Shown: piece after piece, positions 44,922 through 54,833 of the stretch
How the letters are laid out: every line of letters begins with the position of its first letter
Numbering within the stretch: the stretch's first letter is position 1
Source of the DNA: Copromyces sp. CBS 386.78
Lineage: Eukaryota; Ascomycota; Sordariomycetes; Sordariales; Sordariaceae
DNA: 64,000 bases
Direction: 5' to 3'
Assembly: GCA_030685235.1 (NCBI GenBank)
Contig: MU839081.1
Span: 682,001-746,000 of the forward strand
The notes under the pieces: model-generated
The model's input: only the letters and a program-made list of their open reading frames with translations
Databases searched by the model: none
What the model was told of the DNA's origin: nothing
Made by a program: the position numbers and the translations under genes

Positions 44922-46124
44922 ATGAGCACCCAACCCTCGGACGATGCCGAGCCTGGGGCCGCTCCGGCTACCGCTAATACTGTCGCCGCCAACAACGAGA
45001 CACCGACTGTCACGGAATCCGAACCCGATGTCGCCAAACCCACCCAAGAGGAACCGAAAGTAGCCAAGCCCACTGAGCTCCAGGCGGCTGCTCCTGTTGA
45101 GGCCCCTCTTCCCGCCACAACTGCAGGCGAAACCACCGAGCCCCAATCAGCACCCGCCCAAGACACCGACTCTCCCGCCCATGATAAGAAACCAGAGTCG
45201 GGAACAGCCAGTCAGCTTCCTCCCCTCGCCCAGCTGTGGAAGGCCGCCGAGGGCCATGCCCATTTCGAGATTTGGGGCGTCCCCCTCTCCGATCCCGAGA
45301 GACACATCCCGACCCAGATCATTTTCCAGAAATTCCTGAACGCCAACGATGGGGACGTCGAAAAGGCCAAGGCTCAGCTGCTCAAGACGCTCGACTGGCG
45401 CCAAAAGACACAGCCTCTGCAGCTGGTCAGGAAGATGTTTTCCAAAGCCAAGTTCGACGGTCTGGGCTACGTCACCACCTACACAGCCGGCGACGAGCCT
45501 GCTGTCGACGAGCCGGAGCAAAAGGAGGTGTTCACTTGGAACCTCTATGGCACTGCCAAGTCTCTCGACGAGACCTTTGGAAACCTTCAAGAGTACGTCC
45601 CGTCTGATACCATTTCTCCATCCCTGCTGTCTGCTTTTCGCTCTGTCATGTCGCTCACGCTTGGTGTGTCCAAAAGGTTTCTGGAGTGGCGCGTTGCCCT
45701 CATGGAGCTTGGTCTCATCGAACTCAACATTGGGGGGGCCATCAAGCCCATCACGGCCGACTACGACCCATATCAGATGACCCAGGTTCATGACTACCGG
45801 GGCATCAGCTTCCTGCGCCAAACCGACGTGGCCAAGGCGGCCAGCAAAGAGTCTATCATTGTGTTGGGCGACAACTACCCCGAGCTTCTCAAGGAAAAGT
45901 TCTTCGTCAATATCCCCGTCATCATGGGCTTCCTCTTCGGCATCATGAAGGTCTTTGTCTCCAAAAAGACGTTGAAGAAGTTCCATCCCATATCCAGCGG
46001 CACAAATCTTGCACGCGAGTTTGTCAACACCAAGGTCGACGGTTTGGGCGACAAGCTCCCCGCTGAGTACGGTGGCAAGGGCGCGGACTTGAAGACCCTG
46101 GGCAAGGCACTTATTGTCGAGTAG
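44922..46124 (+). CDS. sfh5: Sfh5-type Sec14/CRAL-TRIO lipid transfer protein
   Basis: The open frame is 400 aa, but 45593-45676 looks like an intron: donor GTACGT, CTCAC branch, AAAAG acceptor, 84 bp, no stop. Removing it joins FGNLQE directly to FLEWRVALMELG, the continuous sequence expected of Sfh5 proteins, and gives 372 aa. The first ~85 residues are an acidic Ala/Pro/Thr/Glu-rich tail. The CRAL-TRIO N-terminal helices are at about 95-170, and the lipid-binding domain runs from about 175 to the end. Sfh5 is a non-classical Sec14 homologue linked to phosphatidylinositol transfer at ER-plasma membrane contacts; the yeast protein also binds haem through a His-x-Tyr pair. The corresponding HDY (H262 and Y264) is present in QVHDYRGISF. 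Confidence 0.92.
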   Translation: MSTQPSDDAEPGAAPATANTVAANNETPTVTESEPDVAKPTQEEPKVAKPTELQAAAPVEAPLPATTAGETTEPQSAPAQDTDSPAHDKKPESGTASQLPPLAQLWKAAEGHAHFEIWGVPLSDPERHIPTQIIFQKFLNANDGDVEKAKAQLLKTLDWRQKTQPLQLVRKMFSKAKFDGLGYVTTYTAGDEPAVDEPEQKEVFTWNLYGTAKSLDETFGNLQEYVPSDTISPSLLSAFRSVMSLTLGVSKRFLEWRVALMELGLIELNIGGAIKPITADYDPYQMTQVHDYRGISFLRQTDVAKAASKESIIVLGDNYPELLKEKFFVNIPVIMGFLFGIMKVFVSKKTLKKFHPISSGTNLAREFVNTKVDGLGDKLPAEYGGKGADLKTLGKALIVE

Positions 46125-46792
46125 AGGGCGTAAGTGTTATCAAGGTAATGCGGCTTCGTGCGACCAAGGATGTTTGATGATGAATGTGCCATCGTTGTGG
46201 CCCAATGCGAAGCGAAAAGCAGTAGGGATTTATGCTATGGCCAACCATTCTGTTTGTCTTCGTTTCTAATGTTTTACGCTATACTGCCTATATCTGAGGC
46301 ACTTTTCTCTTCTACTAGAACGAATGGCGATAGCTCACTAATACTGATAGTATAACCTCTAAACTGTTAACAGGGTAGCTAGAGATTTCAGGAACAGTCC
46401 GCAAAGCCTTTGTTTCCGAACAGTCAGGCGGTTACACAAACACATTTTTCGCATGTCTTCAAATCCTGATGTCGGCTTTACACCCGGGACAAAATTTGCC
46501 TTCCTGCGATGCCGTCGAAACACTCACTACTAGGTAGTGCATTCATCGTGCATTATCTTAGTGCAGTAACAAACCACGGCGCAGGTCTCTCCAATGGCGT
46601 CACGGAGGGTCCTGATGAGCGACCCCGCAGTGTGACTCCGTCGAATGTCGAACGTCGGGTCGAGACCGTAACCGGAGACCTGTATCCATCGTCATCACCA
46701 TTCTGTTTTTGACTTAATATTCATATTGAGAAAGAACATCAACCTCAGGAACCATACCCGCCATATAATATACCAGCTTGAAATCCGCCATC
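46125..46792. other. Intergenic region between sfh5 and the VOC gene
   Basis: This 668-bp stretch holds the sfh5 3' flank and the promoter of the next plus-strand gene. Nothing else was recognised. Confidence 0.5.
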
Positions 46793-47495
46793 ATGATCTC
46801 CGGACTCCATCACGTTCGTCTCCCCGTCCCTACAACCCATCCCCATCCCCATCCTCCCTTGACACAGATAACCCCAACTCCATCCTCATCCATATACCAT
46901 TCACTCTTCTTCACCCATGCACCCCAAACATCAACGGCCCCATTAATGACCCGCCCCCCCAGGTAAACATCCTAGTCCCCCCCTCAACCCTCTCTCTCGC
47001 CAACCTCTTTTACGGCACCACCCTCGGCCTCACTTCCCGTCCCGTTCCCCACCTTCAAGCCGGCACACTGGCTTGGTTCGACATCTCTGAGTCAGGACAA
47101 CAACTCCACGTGGCGATCGGTCGGCCAGATGTCGATTTTACGGACGAGGCCAGGAAGGCGAGCAGACACCCTTGTTTTCGGGTGGAGAGCGCTGAGAAGC
47201 TAAGGGAGTTGCAGGAGAGGATTTGGGAGCATTATCAGAGGGGAGGGGAGGGGGCGCCGATGAGTTGTGATGAGCCGGGGAGTTTGGGGAGCGGTGAGTT
47301 TTCCCTTTTTTTCGTTCTCTTTTTTGTCATGGGTTTAAGGAGGTGGTTACTTTGGTGGCGAGAGGAAAGAAAGGGGTGAATGTTTCGTTTGCTAACGGTT
47401 GGATGTTGCATGTTGTAGGTGCCCAAGGAGTCGAGTACCCGAAGAGATTCTTTGCGAGGGACTTTGCGGGGAATAGGCTGGAGTTCAGCCTTTAA
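46793..47495 (+). CDS. VOC-superfamily (glyoxalase I-like) protein
   Basis: Three exons (46793-46813, 46963-47293, 47419-47495) give 142 aa. The first exon is 21 nt (MISGLHH). Its donor is GTTCGT and the acceptor CAG leads into VNILVPPSTLSLANLFYGTT, so the junction makes LHHVNILVPP, the first strand of the vicinal oxygen chelate fold. The middle reads LAWFDISESGQQLHVAIG and the end RDFAGNRLEFSL. Likely metal-binding residues are the His at 6 or 7 and the Glu at 139. Proteins of this type include glyoxalase I, dioxygenases and antibiotic-binding proteins, and the substrate cannot be told from the sequence. No signal peptide is present, so it is probably cytosolic. Continuous reading without the first intron gives Pro/His/Ser-rich nonsense. 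Confidence 0.85.
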
Positions 47496-47782
47496 GGTTG
47501 GGCAAGGTGCTTCTTGTAATGGAGGTTGGATGGACTTCGGGAAGATCTTGAGACATATGCAGGGTCCGGACCGAGACTGTGCTGCTATGCACGTTTGACA
47601 GCTGCAGGTCTACTTGAAACATGCCCATCTGCAACGGTAAATCATCCATTTTCTCCAGTCAGCCATTACATACGTCGAGACCTTTCCCACCTTCTTACAT
47701 GACAGTAAGTTTCGTCTAACATCTCACAGCCCTATTCCCATTTCCTACCTCGTGGCTATTCCTCTGGCCCTTGCGCACCACA

Positions 47783-48888
47783 TCAAGTGAAAATGACATC
47801 CACATGTCCCCCATTACTCCAACCCTGACACCCACCCGTCGGATTCCCATCCGCATCATTACTCACCACCGCCCCAGGCTGTCCCTGGCAGTTATCCAGC
47901 CTATAACTCCTCTCCCTCCCGCACGTAATCGCGCCCGGTTCAGCACACATGTACACACAAGTCTGCATATCCGACCTACACCCGCTACCCCTAACCACCA
48001 GCGTCATCGGATGTCCTTGCATATTCACCAGCCGGCTCACGTCCGTCGTGGCAAACGTGCCCGTGTTGAACTCGCCAAACGTGTTGTTCACCTGCCCGTA
48101 CTCCGTGAGCGCCGTCGTGTGGTTGTACAGCGTCGACCAGCCGCCGGGAACCTCGTTATCAATCGATACCACCACCGCGCTGCCCTGCGCGGGGAGCGAG
48201 TACGTGATTTTGGGTGTGCGCGCATCCATGAATGAGGACTGTGCGTCATCGACGGGGTTGTACCAGACTACCAGGATCAAAGGGACTGAGGCCCCGTTGA
48301 TGAAGGAGAAAGTGTTGGGTCCCGCGGAGCCGAGGAAGATGCCCGCGGATCCGGAGGCGGCCGAGAGGGCGTTTTGTCCTTGTGAGACGACGCCGATGGC
48401 CGAGAGGTAGGTGCAGTCCTGTGGGGAGAGGCCGGGCACGGGGCTGGCGCAGTTATAAGGGATGGGCACGGCGTTTTGGACGGGAGACGGGGGTGCCCCG
48501 GGGGGCCCATGGGAGGGACTACTCGGTGAAGCGGGGGGTGGCTGCTGTTGAGTGCCGGCTGAAAGGTGCGGTGAGATATTGGGGCTGGCGTTGCTGGCGC
48601 CCGCGGTGACGGTGATGGTGGTTGGCAAGATGTTTTGGACCAAAGATGTGGGAGTGACAGTCGGGGTGACAGTGATGGTCGATGTGAGGACAAGAGGAAT
48701 GAGGCTGGTTGGCCTACCCGGAGTCTGTGTTAGTTGATTCTCGGTTGTCTCTTTGCAGATCGAACGCAGAGGGCAGCGACTTACAACGAAGGGTTCTGGT
48801 TGCCCAACTTCAGATCCTCGCCCACGAAGGCTGATGTAAAGCTGGACAGAAGCAGGACACACCCGCAAAGGTAAAGGTCCATGACCAT
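47783..48888 (-). CDS. Secreted Thr/Pro/Ser-rich protein of unknown function
   Basis: Two exons (48888-48785 and 48713-47783) give 344 aa. The intron (donor GTAAGT, CTAAC branch, acceptor GGGTAG) joins NQNPS through a split Leu codon to PTSLIPLVLTST; the earlier CAG acceptor gives the wrong frame. The N-terminus MVMDLYLCGCVLLLSSFTSA is a signal peptide. A Thr/Val/Pro-rich linker (TSTITVTPTVTPT) and a Pro/Ser stretch follow, then a Cys-containing C-terminal domain of about 200 residues. That domain has GPNTFSFINGASVPLILVVW and several paired cysteines (CRSDMQTCVYMCAEPGAITC), and ends HVDVIFT. It looks like an extracellular or cell-wall beta-rich domain, but I do not recognise the family. It converges with the VOC gene, with 287 bp between their ends. 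Confidence 0.8.
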
Positions 48889-50181
48889 TGTTCTCGTCTT
48901 GCTCGCAGCTCCCCTGATGCTGGTGTTCACAAAGCTGACTTGTTCATTCAGGATCAGGTTCGGCACCGAACAAACGGAAGACTTGGAAGTTCACGGATCC
49001 GGCTGATGAACTTCCAAGCCGACAGCTTACTCTTATGGCTCACTTCTCACCGGTCGGACCTGCCATTCTCGGCGTCGAGTCCCTCACCTTCTTTCCGAGC
49101 AAGCAGGTACGACCGGTGAGTTGTAATTGCCGTGGGGAAGTTGTGTGACAGTATCACCATGACTTGTCGAAATGGCAAGAGCGTTTGTGGTGTTTGAATG
49201 GCCGAGAACCTCTGTGGTCCGCCATTGCGGCGAAGATGGAAGGCAGCACTGGGCCAAACTGTCCGGGTAGATGCTTCAAAGTTCATCGGATGGGAAATCG
49301 TCGCCCACCAAGATGACTTCATCTTGTTTGTGGTGTTCAATCTTTCCAAGCCTAGACCTTGAGCTGGGCCTAGGTAAGGAAAGTACGGGTTTCATTCTTC
49401 AGTATCATGCAGCTGATCTACTAGCTGCATGGTTCTCGCATCGTGCAATGGAGGATACAACCCAAACAGCAAAGGAAAACTGCGGACCTTGTCCGTTCTT
49501 CCTGTCTCACCCAGCTCACCAGCCTGTCTTATCAACCAACCAGCAGAGCACAGGCTATTTTTCCAAACAAACCTTCCCAGCCAACCCTTTGCCTAGAACC
49601 GACAGGACGCCTAACCGTGCTTATTCTGACGACCAGTTGGGACCAACAGCATAGGTACCAGAACTCGAAGCTCATTCGTACATAATTTTAACATGTCTTG
49701 GCGTGAGGCCTTAAGCAGTCATGTCACTAAGGTATCCTTCCATGGAGATCATTCGGGTTTGGCCGTAGCGATGATCCCACCCAAGGTGCAGCTGCCCAAG
49801 CCGAAATACACCTCACCACCCACAACATCTCCACTCGATGCTGACAACAACGGACAGCATCCGATGTCAAGGTCCAAAGGCTATTCTGCTACTACCGCAC
49901 AACCTGGCCGCTGTCATGGCTTAGCCAGCAGCTCCGTGACTGCTTGCATCACGAACACGACGTGACAAGCTTCACAATTAGCAAAGCCATGGTTCGCCTG
50001 GTTCCGCACTTCCGCCCCGTCTGATAAGCATCAAGCCATCAGTTGTGTTGGGACTGAAGAGCCTTGAGAAGAAGTACAAAGGGTACAAATATCTTGCTTG
50101 ATCCTCTCCTCTGGCCATCGTCATTCTCTTTCTATTTCACTCACAGTCACTCTTCCAACACTATCCTCCCATTCCATCACC
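48889..50181. promoter_or_regulatory. Divergent intergenic region between the secreted protein and the aspartic protease
   Basis: This 1.3-kb gap holds two divergent promoters. The ATG frame at 49693-49965 (90 aa) has no domain and no supporting signal. A CT/CA-rich leader lies just before 50182. Confidence 0.5.
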
Positions 50182-51542
50182 ATGAAGTCACTGACGCCAC
50201 TTCTAGCCAGTCTGCTGGTCACGAGTGCAACGGCTTTCCGTCCCATCCAGCCATTCACTGGCCATCTCGAAAGAGGTCTAGAACATCACTTATCAGACCG
50301 CCGACAAGAAACCGGGAAGAAAGGCCTCATAAGAGTGCCGTTGGAGGTCTACTCGAGAAACAACGGAAAAACTGAGCTCCAATGGCTGGCAACCATCACG
50401 GTTGGCACACCTCCACAGACCTTGTAAGTTATCACACGGCCCCTATAGAACCAGTGAACTAAGCTAACATTGCCATTAATAGCAAGGTAGTTTTGGACAC
50501 TGGATCAACCGCTCTTATCCTTCCTCGTAGCAACTGCACCGACTGCGGCAAACACACGCTCTTTGACCCATCCAAATCCACATCATTTTCGCCCCAACCT
50601 GGACTTTTTCAACCCATCGAGTATGGCACTGGTGCAGACACTATCCCGCTCAACCAAACTGGCCGGGCAGAGTGCGAAGTCGTCACCGACACCGTCTCGA
50701 TACAGGGTAGGGCCGTCTCCAAACAGGAGTTCATGCTTTGTCACAGCTACGGTGAAGCCCTATCATCACAACTCGCCGACGGAATCCTCGGCATTGGCTT
50801 CAATGACATCTCGGCTTGGGATGAAAACGGGAACTTCACCTATCTTCCCTTCCTCCCCAATCTCATCAGCGATGGACAGCTCCCAAACAGAATCGTTGGC
50901 CTTGCCCTCGGGTCTGGTAGTACGAAACACCAACAGCGTGGCCCTGAGGCCTCCATCGGGGGTGCCGACTGTGCGCGCTATCGCGGCCGCATCAAGAATG
51001 TCAACGTCGACGAAACACTCACCACTCTCTCGGGTACGTTCATAGTAGACGTACAAGCTGCCTATATTGGCTCCCGAGATAGCAAGCAAGTCTGGCGTAA
51101 CTCAACCAACGACAACAAGCCACTCACGCCTGGGGCCGCCCTTGTCGACTCAGGCACTGCCTACATGTTGACTCCTGACCGACAAACAGCTGAGGATCTC
51201 TACTCAGACATCTCCAAGGACATTGTCCCTCTCGATGATAGGGGATCGTGGGGCGCCAGTTGTGCTACGCTGGACAAAATCGCGACGGACATTACGTTCA
51301 CTATCGGGACGGAAACGGGAGGCGAGGTAATTGAAGTGACTATGCCGAAGAGTGCATTCAACCTCGGCGAGTATCCTGGAAAGAAGGGGGTTTGTCAAGC
51401 GGCATTTTCCCACTCGGATCCTCCATTCTATGAGCCTATTGAGGGCCGCCCGGCGTGGGTGTATGGAAGTCCCTTGATTAAGGCTTACTACACGGTTTGG
51501 AATGCCAAGGGGGGCGCGCTTGGCTGGGCTCAGAAGGCTTAA
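50182..51542 (+). CDS. Pepsin-type (A1 family) aspartic endopeptidase
   Basis: Two exons (50182-50423 and 50483-51542) give 433 aa. The 59-bp intron (donor GTAAGT, CTAAC branch, acceptor TAG) joins VGTPPQT to FKVVLDTGSTALIL. A signal peptide (MKSLTPLLASLLVTSATA) and a short propeptide precede the enzyme. The two catalytic aspartates are visible in DTGS at residue 86 and DSGT at 303. The sequence ADGILGIGF and the C-terminal WVYGSPLIKAYYTVWN are typical of the fold. Cys residues after the first active site (NCTDCGKH) suggest the flap disulphide. There is no serine-rich tail or GPI signal, so a freely secreted or vacuolar enzyme is more likely than a yapsin. It acts as an acid protease; substrate preference is unknown. 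Confidence 0.95.
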
Positions 51543-52886
51543 GCGATGCAAACTGGGGCATGAGGCTACGCGCCTTGAACAAAGGAAGAGTTGAGGCCGG
51601 CTGAGTGATGGTTGTGAGGTTGCAGTCGGGGGTATGTTTCATGAGAGAGATTTGCAAGTTAATTCTAATCAAGAGATCCGTATTTGATCACCGAAGATAA
51701 ATTTCCCGAGTTCGTTGAGCATGATCAGTCATTTTATGTGTGAGTCAGGTCCGAGCCAAATGTCCATGCCATTAGTTGCCCTTTTCTCACGATTACATAC
51801 ATACCCCTCGTCTCCATTCACCAAGGCGGGCGATGCCAGCCTTGTCATGCACAAGCTCCTCGTCCTGTCCAGTTTTCCCAGCCACAGAGTCTCTTTGAAA
51901 AAGATCCCGCTCCTGCTCTTGGGCTGTATTACCGGATGCTGATGAATTTTCCCCGCTCCTCTGTATTTACACTTCACGCCACATGGCTTATAGTTTTCCC
52001 CATTGTCTCTCATCAATGAACACCTCATGCTGACTCTAGCCCATCAGTGAGCAGCAGGTCTCCCAGTTCTGCCTTGTAGTGTTAGTCATTTGGATTTTGG
52101 CCATAAGAAGGAGCGGTCTTTTTAAATTCACAGGCATCCTTTGCTGCCGCTCATCTTAGTGTTACTCAAGATCCCACATCGTTCACAGTTCTGGTGATCA
52201 AAGCACGAGATGCAAACATTCCGCTTTTGGTTGCCATCTCTTAAGCTTAACTAGTTAACCTCCCGCACTGGGCTGGCTACCCGTGCCGCGGTCCAATATT
52301 CTCGGGCGATGCATACAAAACATCCATGTGAGCAAGCATGGTTCGCTCTAGAATCCGGGGAAAGGAATGTGATATTGACTTGCGGAACACTTCCCCCCTC
52401 TCTTTAATATCCAACTTTTTCAACGGCGCTCACGAAGCTGGGCAGGCCCAGAGTCCTCTCAGCCGTGCTATTGCCTGGACAATGCAAAGCTTCGGGTAAA
52501 ATGTTCTGCCCGTGCAGTCAATAGTCGATATTCGAGCGGCTCGTTGGTGATGAGGGTTGAACAAATTCTTTCTTCTCCCCCTCATTCTTGTGCCGTCTGG
52601 CGCGTCGGCGGACTGTATGGTGGCTTGAAATTTTGACAAGTCATCACCACTGCATTCTCTCAGGTGATGACAATGTCGACGAGTTGGAGTTCAAGTGGTA
52701 TCCAAATTTGTTTAAAGACGTCTTGATAACCTCACCTAGATGGTCTCTCATCTCCATCTCCAGACACAAGCACTCCAGCACTGCCAGAGCCAACTCCAGC
52801 CTGCAGCCTCTCAAGTCTAGACTCAAGAGCGACTTTGACCATCACCAAGTCCACCTCAAGCAGTCAAGCACTCAAAAGATATCAAA
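51543..52886. other. Intergenic region before the expansin-like gene
   Basis: This 1.34-kb gap shows no recognisable gene. The ~150 bp before 52887 is CA/TC-rich and suits a leader. Confidence 0.5.
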
Positions 52887-53351
52887 ATGCTCTTCCAAGC
52901 CGCCCTCGTCAACGCCCTCTCCCTCCTCATCCTCCCCTTCGCCGCCGCCGCTCCGGCCGCTGCTCCCGGTGCTGTCGCTCTGATCGCCGAGCGCGATGCC
53001 TCCCCCGACATCACCCCCTCCAACCCTCTCGACCCCCGCTCCTTCTCCTCCCGCATAACCTGGTATAACACCGGCCTCGGCGCCTGCGGCATCACTTCCA
53101 ACGACGGGCAGCTGGTCGTCGCTCTCAACCACGACCAGTTCGACCCGTTCACGCCCAACGGCAACCCCAACCTCAACTCGCTGTGCGGCCGCAACATCAG
53201 AGTGAACGCCAACGGCCGCAGCGTTACGGTCAAGTTGGTTGATCGGTGCGCCGGGTGCCCGTATGGTGGATTGGATCTCAGCCCGGCGGCTTTTAGCGCG
53301 CTGGCGAGTCTTAGTGTGGGAGTGTTGCAGGGGACTTGGGATTGGGCTTAA
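52887..53351 (+). CDS. Small secreted RlpA-like double-psi beta-barrel (expansin-like) protein
   Basis: A single exon encodes 154 aa. The signal peptide MLFQAALVNALSLLILPFAA is followed by an Ala/Pro-rich propeptide. The double-psi beta-barrel domain covers about 50-154, with RITWYNTGLGACGITSND near its start and VKLVDRCAGCPYGGLDLSPA near the end, including the Asp and Cys typical of the family. It lacks the second, cellulose-binding domain of true expansins. Fungal proteins of this single-domain type are abundant secreted proteins. Some loosen or bind cell-wall polymers and some inhibit proteases, so the exact role is open. The protein ends right after the barrel (GTWDWA). Confidence 0.9.
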   Translation: MLFQAALVNALSLLILPFAAAAPAAAPGAVALIAERDASPDITPSNPLDPRSFSSRITWYNTGLGACGITSNDGQLVVALNHDQFDPFTPNGNPNLNSLCGRNIRVNANGRSVTVKLVDRCAGCPYGGLDLSPAAFSALASLSVGVLQGTWDWA

Positions 53352-54151
53352 GGGCTTTGAGTAGTAGCTCTAGGTGCTGGAGATGGGAAGGCTGGGATGC
53401 TGGGGGACTAGGGGCCTGTGAGAGTCTGAACTCTGAAGCTGGTGGTGTGGCACTGTGTTCAGCGCAGAAGGAGCAGGTGAGGTGGTTGATGCCGGAGCTG
53501 AAGAAAGGCAACGGGAAGGAACGAACGGCTCGGGTGGTTGTCAGGGAAGGAGCGGAAGGCGCAGGCGGACGCCGGTCGACGGTCGGGCAGGCGCAGCCCA
53601 GGGGGTTGAGGAATGTGGAGGCTGATGAGCTCTTGGTCTTTTGTTTCATATTCCGTTCTATGTTCATTCATTTTTTTTTTCAGGAGCGTGGGGGGGGAAT
53701 CTTTGTTCTTGCCTGGCCAGCGGGAACTCCCCCCTTTTCCCTTTCTTCAATTCTGCAAACGCTCATTTGTTAGGGGTTGTTTCCGGGACGAAGCTTCCGC
53801 CACGACACCCAAAGTTTTCAACTATTGTGGACCAAGAGCGATAAACTGGGGGATTTTCCAGGGTGTGTCTCATGCTCTTACATCTTACTATTCAAATCCA
53901 AACTGCAGTATAAGCCACCTTTCCCTCTGTCTTCACTGAATTGCCGTCGTACTTTTCCGAGCAGGACGAACCATTTGTTTACTTACCCCTTAACTTGGTA
54001 ACAGCCTCAAGCCAACTGCCACATTCCGGTTCGTACTGTGTGCAAAAAGCCCTCGCAACCACAATAATATGCAATGTGCACACGGAAATATACTTTGCGC
54101 GTTTTAGGGTCAACTTCTGGCCCGCAGACTCCAACAATAATAACAGATAAT
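53352..54151. other. Intergenic region between the expansin-like gene and tRNA-Tyr
   Basis: This 800-bp stretch has no supported gene. It presumably includes the 3' untranslated region of the expansin-like gene and the upstream flank of the tRNA. Confidence 0.5.
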
Positions 54152-54240
54152 CCCCTTGTGGTGTAGTTGGCTATCACGTTCGGCTGTAATTGCGAAGATT
54201 GTATACCGAAAGGTCACCGGCTCGATTCCGGTCGAGGGGA
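54152..54240 (+). tRNA. tRNA-Tyr (GTA) with a 15-nt intron
   Basis: The acceptor stem is CCCCTTG paired with CGAGGGG and the discriminator is A73 at 54240. The D arm is GTGT...ATCAC, the anticodon stem TTCGG/CCGAA, the variable loop AGGTC, and the T arm ACCGG/CCGGT with loop CTCGATT. The anticodon loop reads CTGTAA before the intron, placing GTA at 54186-54188. The intron is 54190-54204, one base 3' of the anticodon. C1:G72 and A73 are the usual identity elements for eukaryotic tRNA-Tyr. A T7 run at 54251-54257 serves as the RNA polymerase III terminator. Confidence 0.87.
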
Positions 54241-54833
54241 AAGTTGTTTCTTTTTTTCCTCTCTTTTTATTCCATTTTTAATCCTCGTCAACTCCATCAG
54301 TTTGTCCAAATTGTTGTTGGAAGTGGCTTCACGTGGTAATACTCACTTGCATGAGTTTTCTTGCATGTTTTTTTTCCCCTTGTCTCGTTGGGATAATGGG
54401 CAGGCAGTCTCTCAATCCACTCGATCACAGAATGGTCAAAGCCAAAGAAACAAAATCAACGATATCCATAAGGTAAAGTGAGAACGATTGGCACTTGAAG
54501 CAACACCCTGATATTGGAGATGTTCGTGGGATGGGGGAGGCTGAGATGGCGACATTGGAGAAATTCATTGCGCGGGTGAGATGCAACTCCCCCGCTCCGT
54601 CCGCACGGCAAGTCACCCACCATCACACCATCACGCAAGGTAACACAAGCATGAGGTCTTCATCGACTTTCCCAGCGCGATATCGTAAAAGTACAAATGT
54701 TCTCCTCAGATGCAGATGAGAAACACAAAGTGTAAACTCGCTCGGCACCCCTAAAGCTCCCCAGCATAGCCTCCTCAAACGGCTCCGCTCCAACATCTCA
54801 ACTTCTCCGGACCAAGCCTCCAGTCAAAACAAC
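54241..54833. other. Intergenic region between tRNA-Tyr and the dioxygenase gene
   Basis: This 593-bp stretch shows no gene. It contains the tRNA terminator and the promoter region of the next gene. Confidence 0.5.
54251..54257 (+). terminator. RNA polymerase III terminator of tRNA-Tyr
   Basis: A run of seven T's begins 11 bases after the tRNA 3' end. Confidence 0.75.

Noticed and set aside
49693..49965. 90-aa ATG-initiated frame in the divergent promoter region
   Set aside because: No domain and no conserved-looking motif, and it sits in a region that must contain two promoters.
51699..51716. AAATTTCCCGAGTTCG, resembling the inner side of a TACCG element arm
   Set aside because: The match is 13-14 bases with no terminal motif and no partner arm; probably chance.
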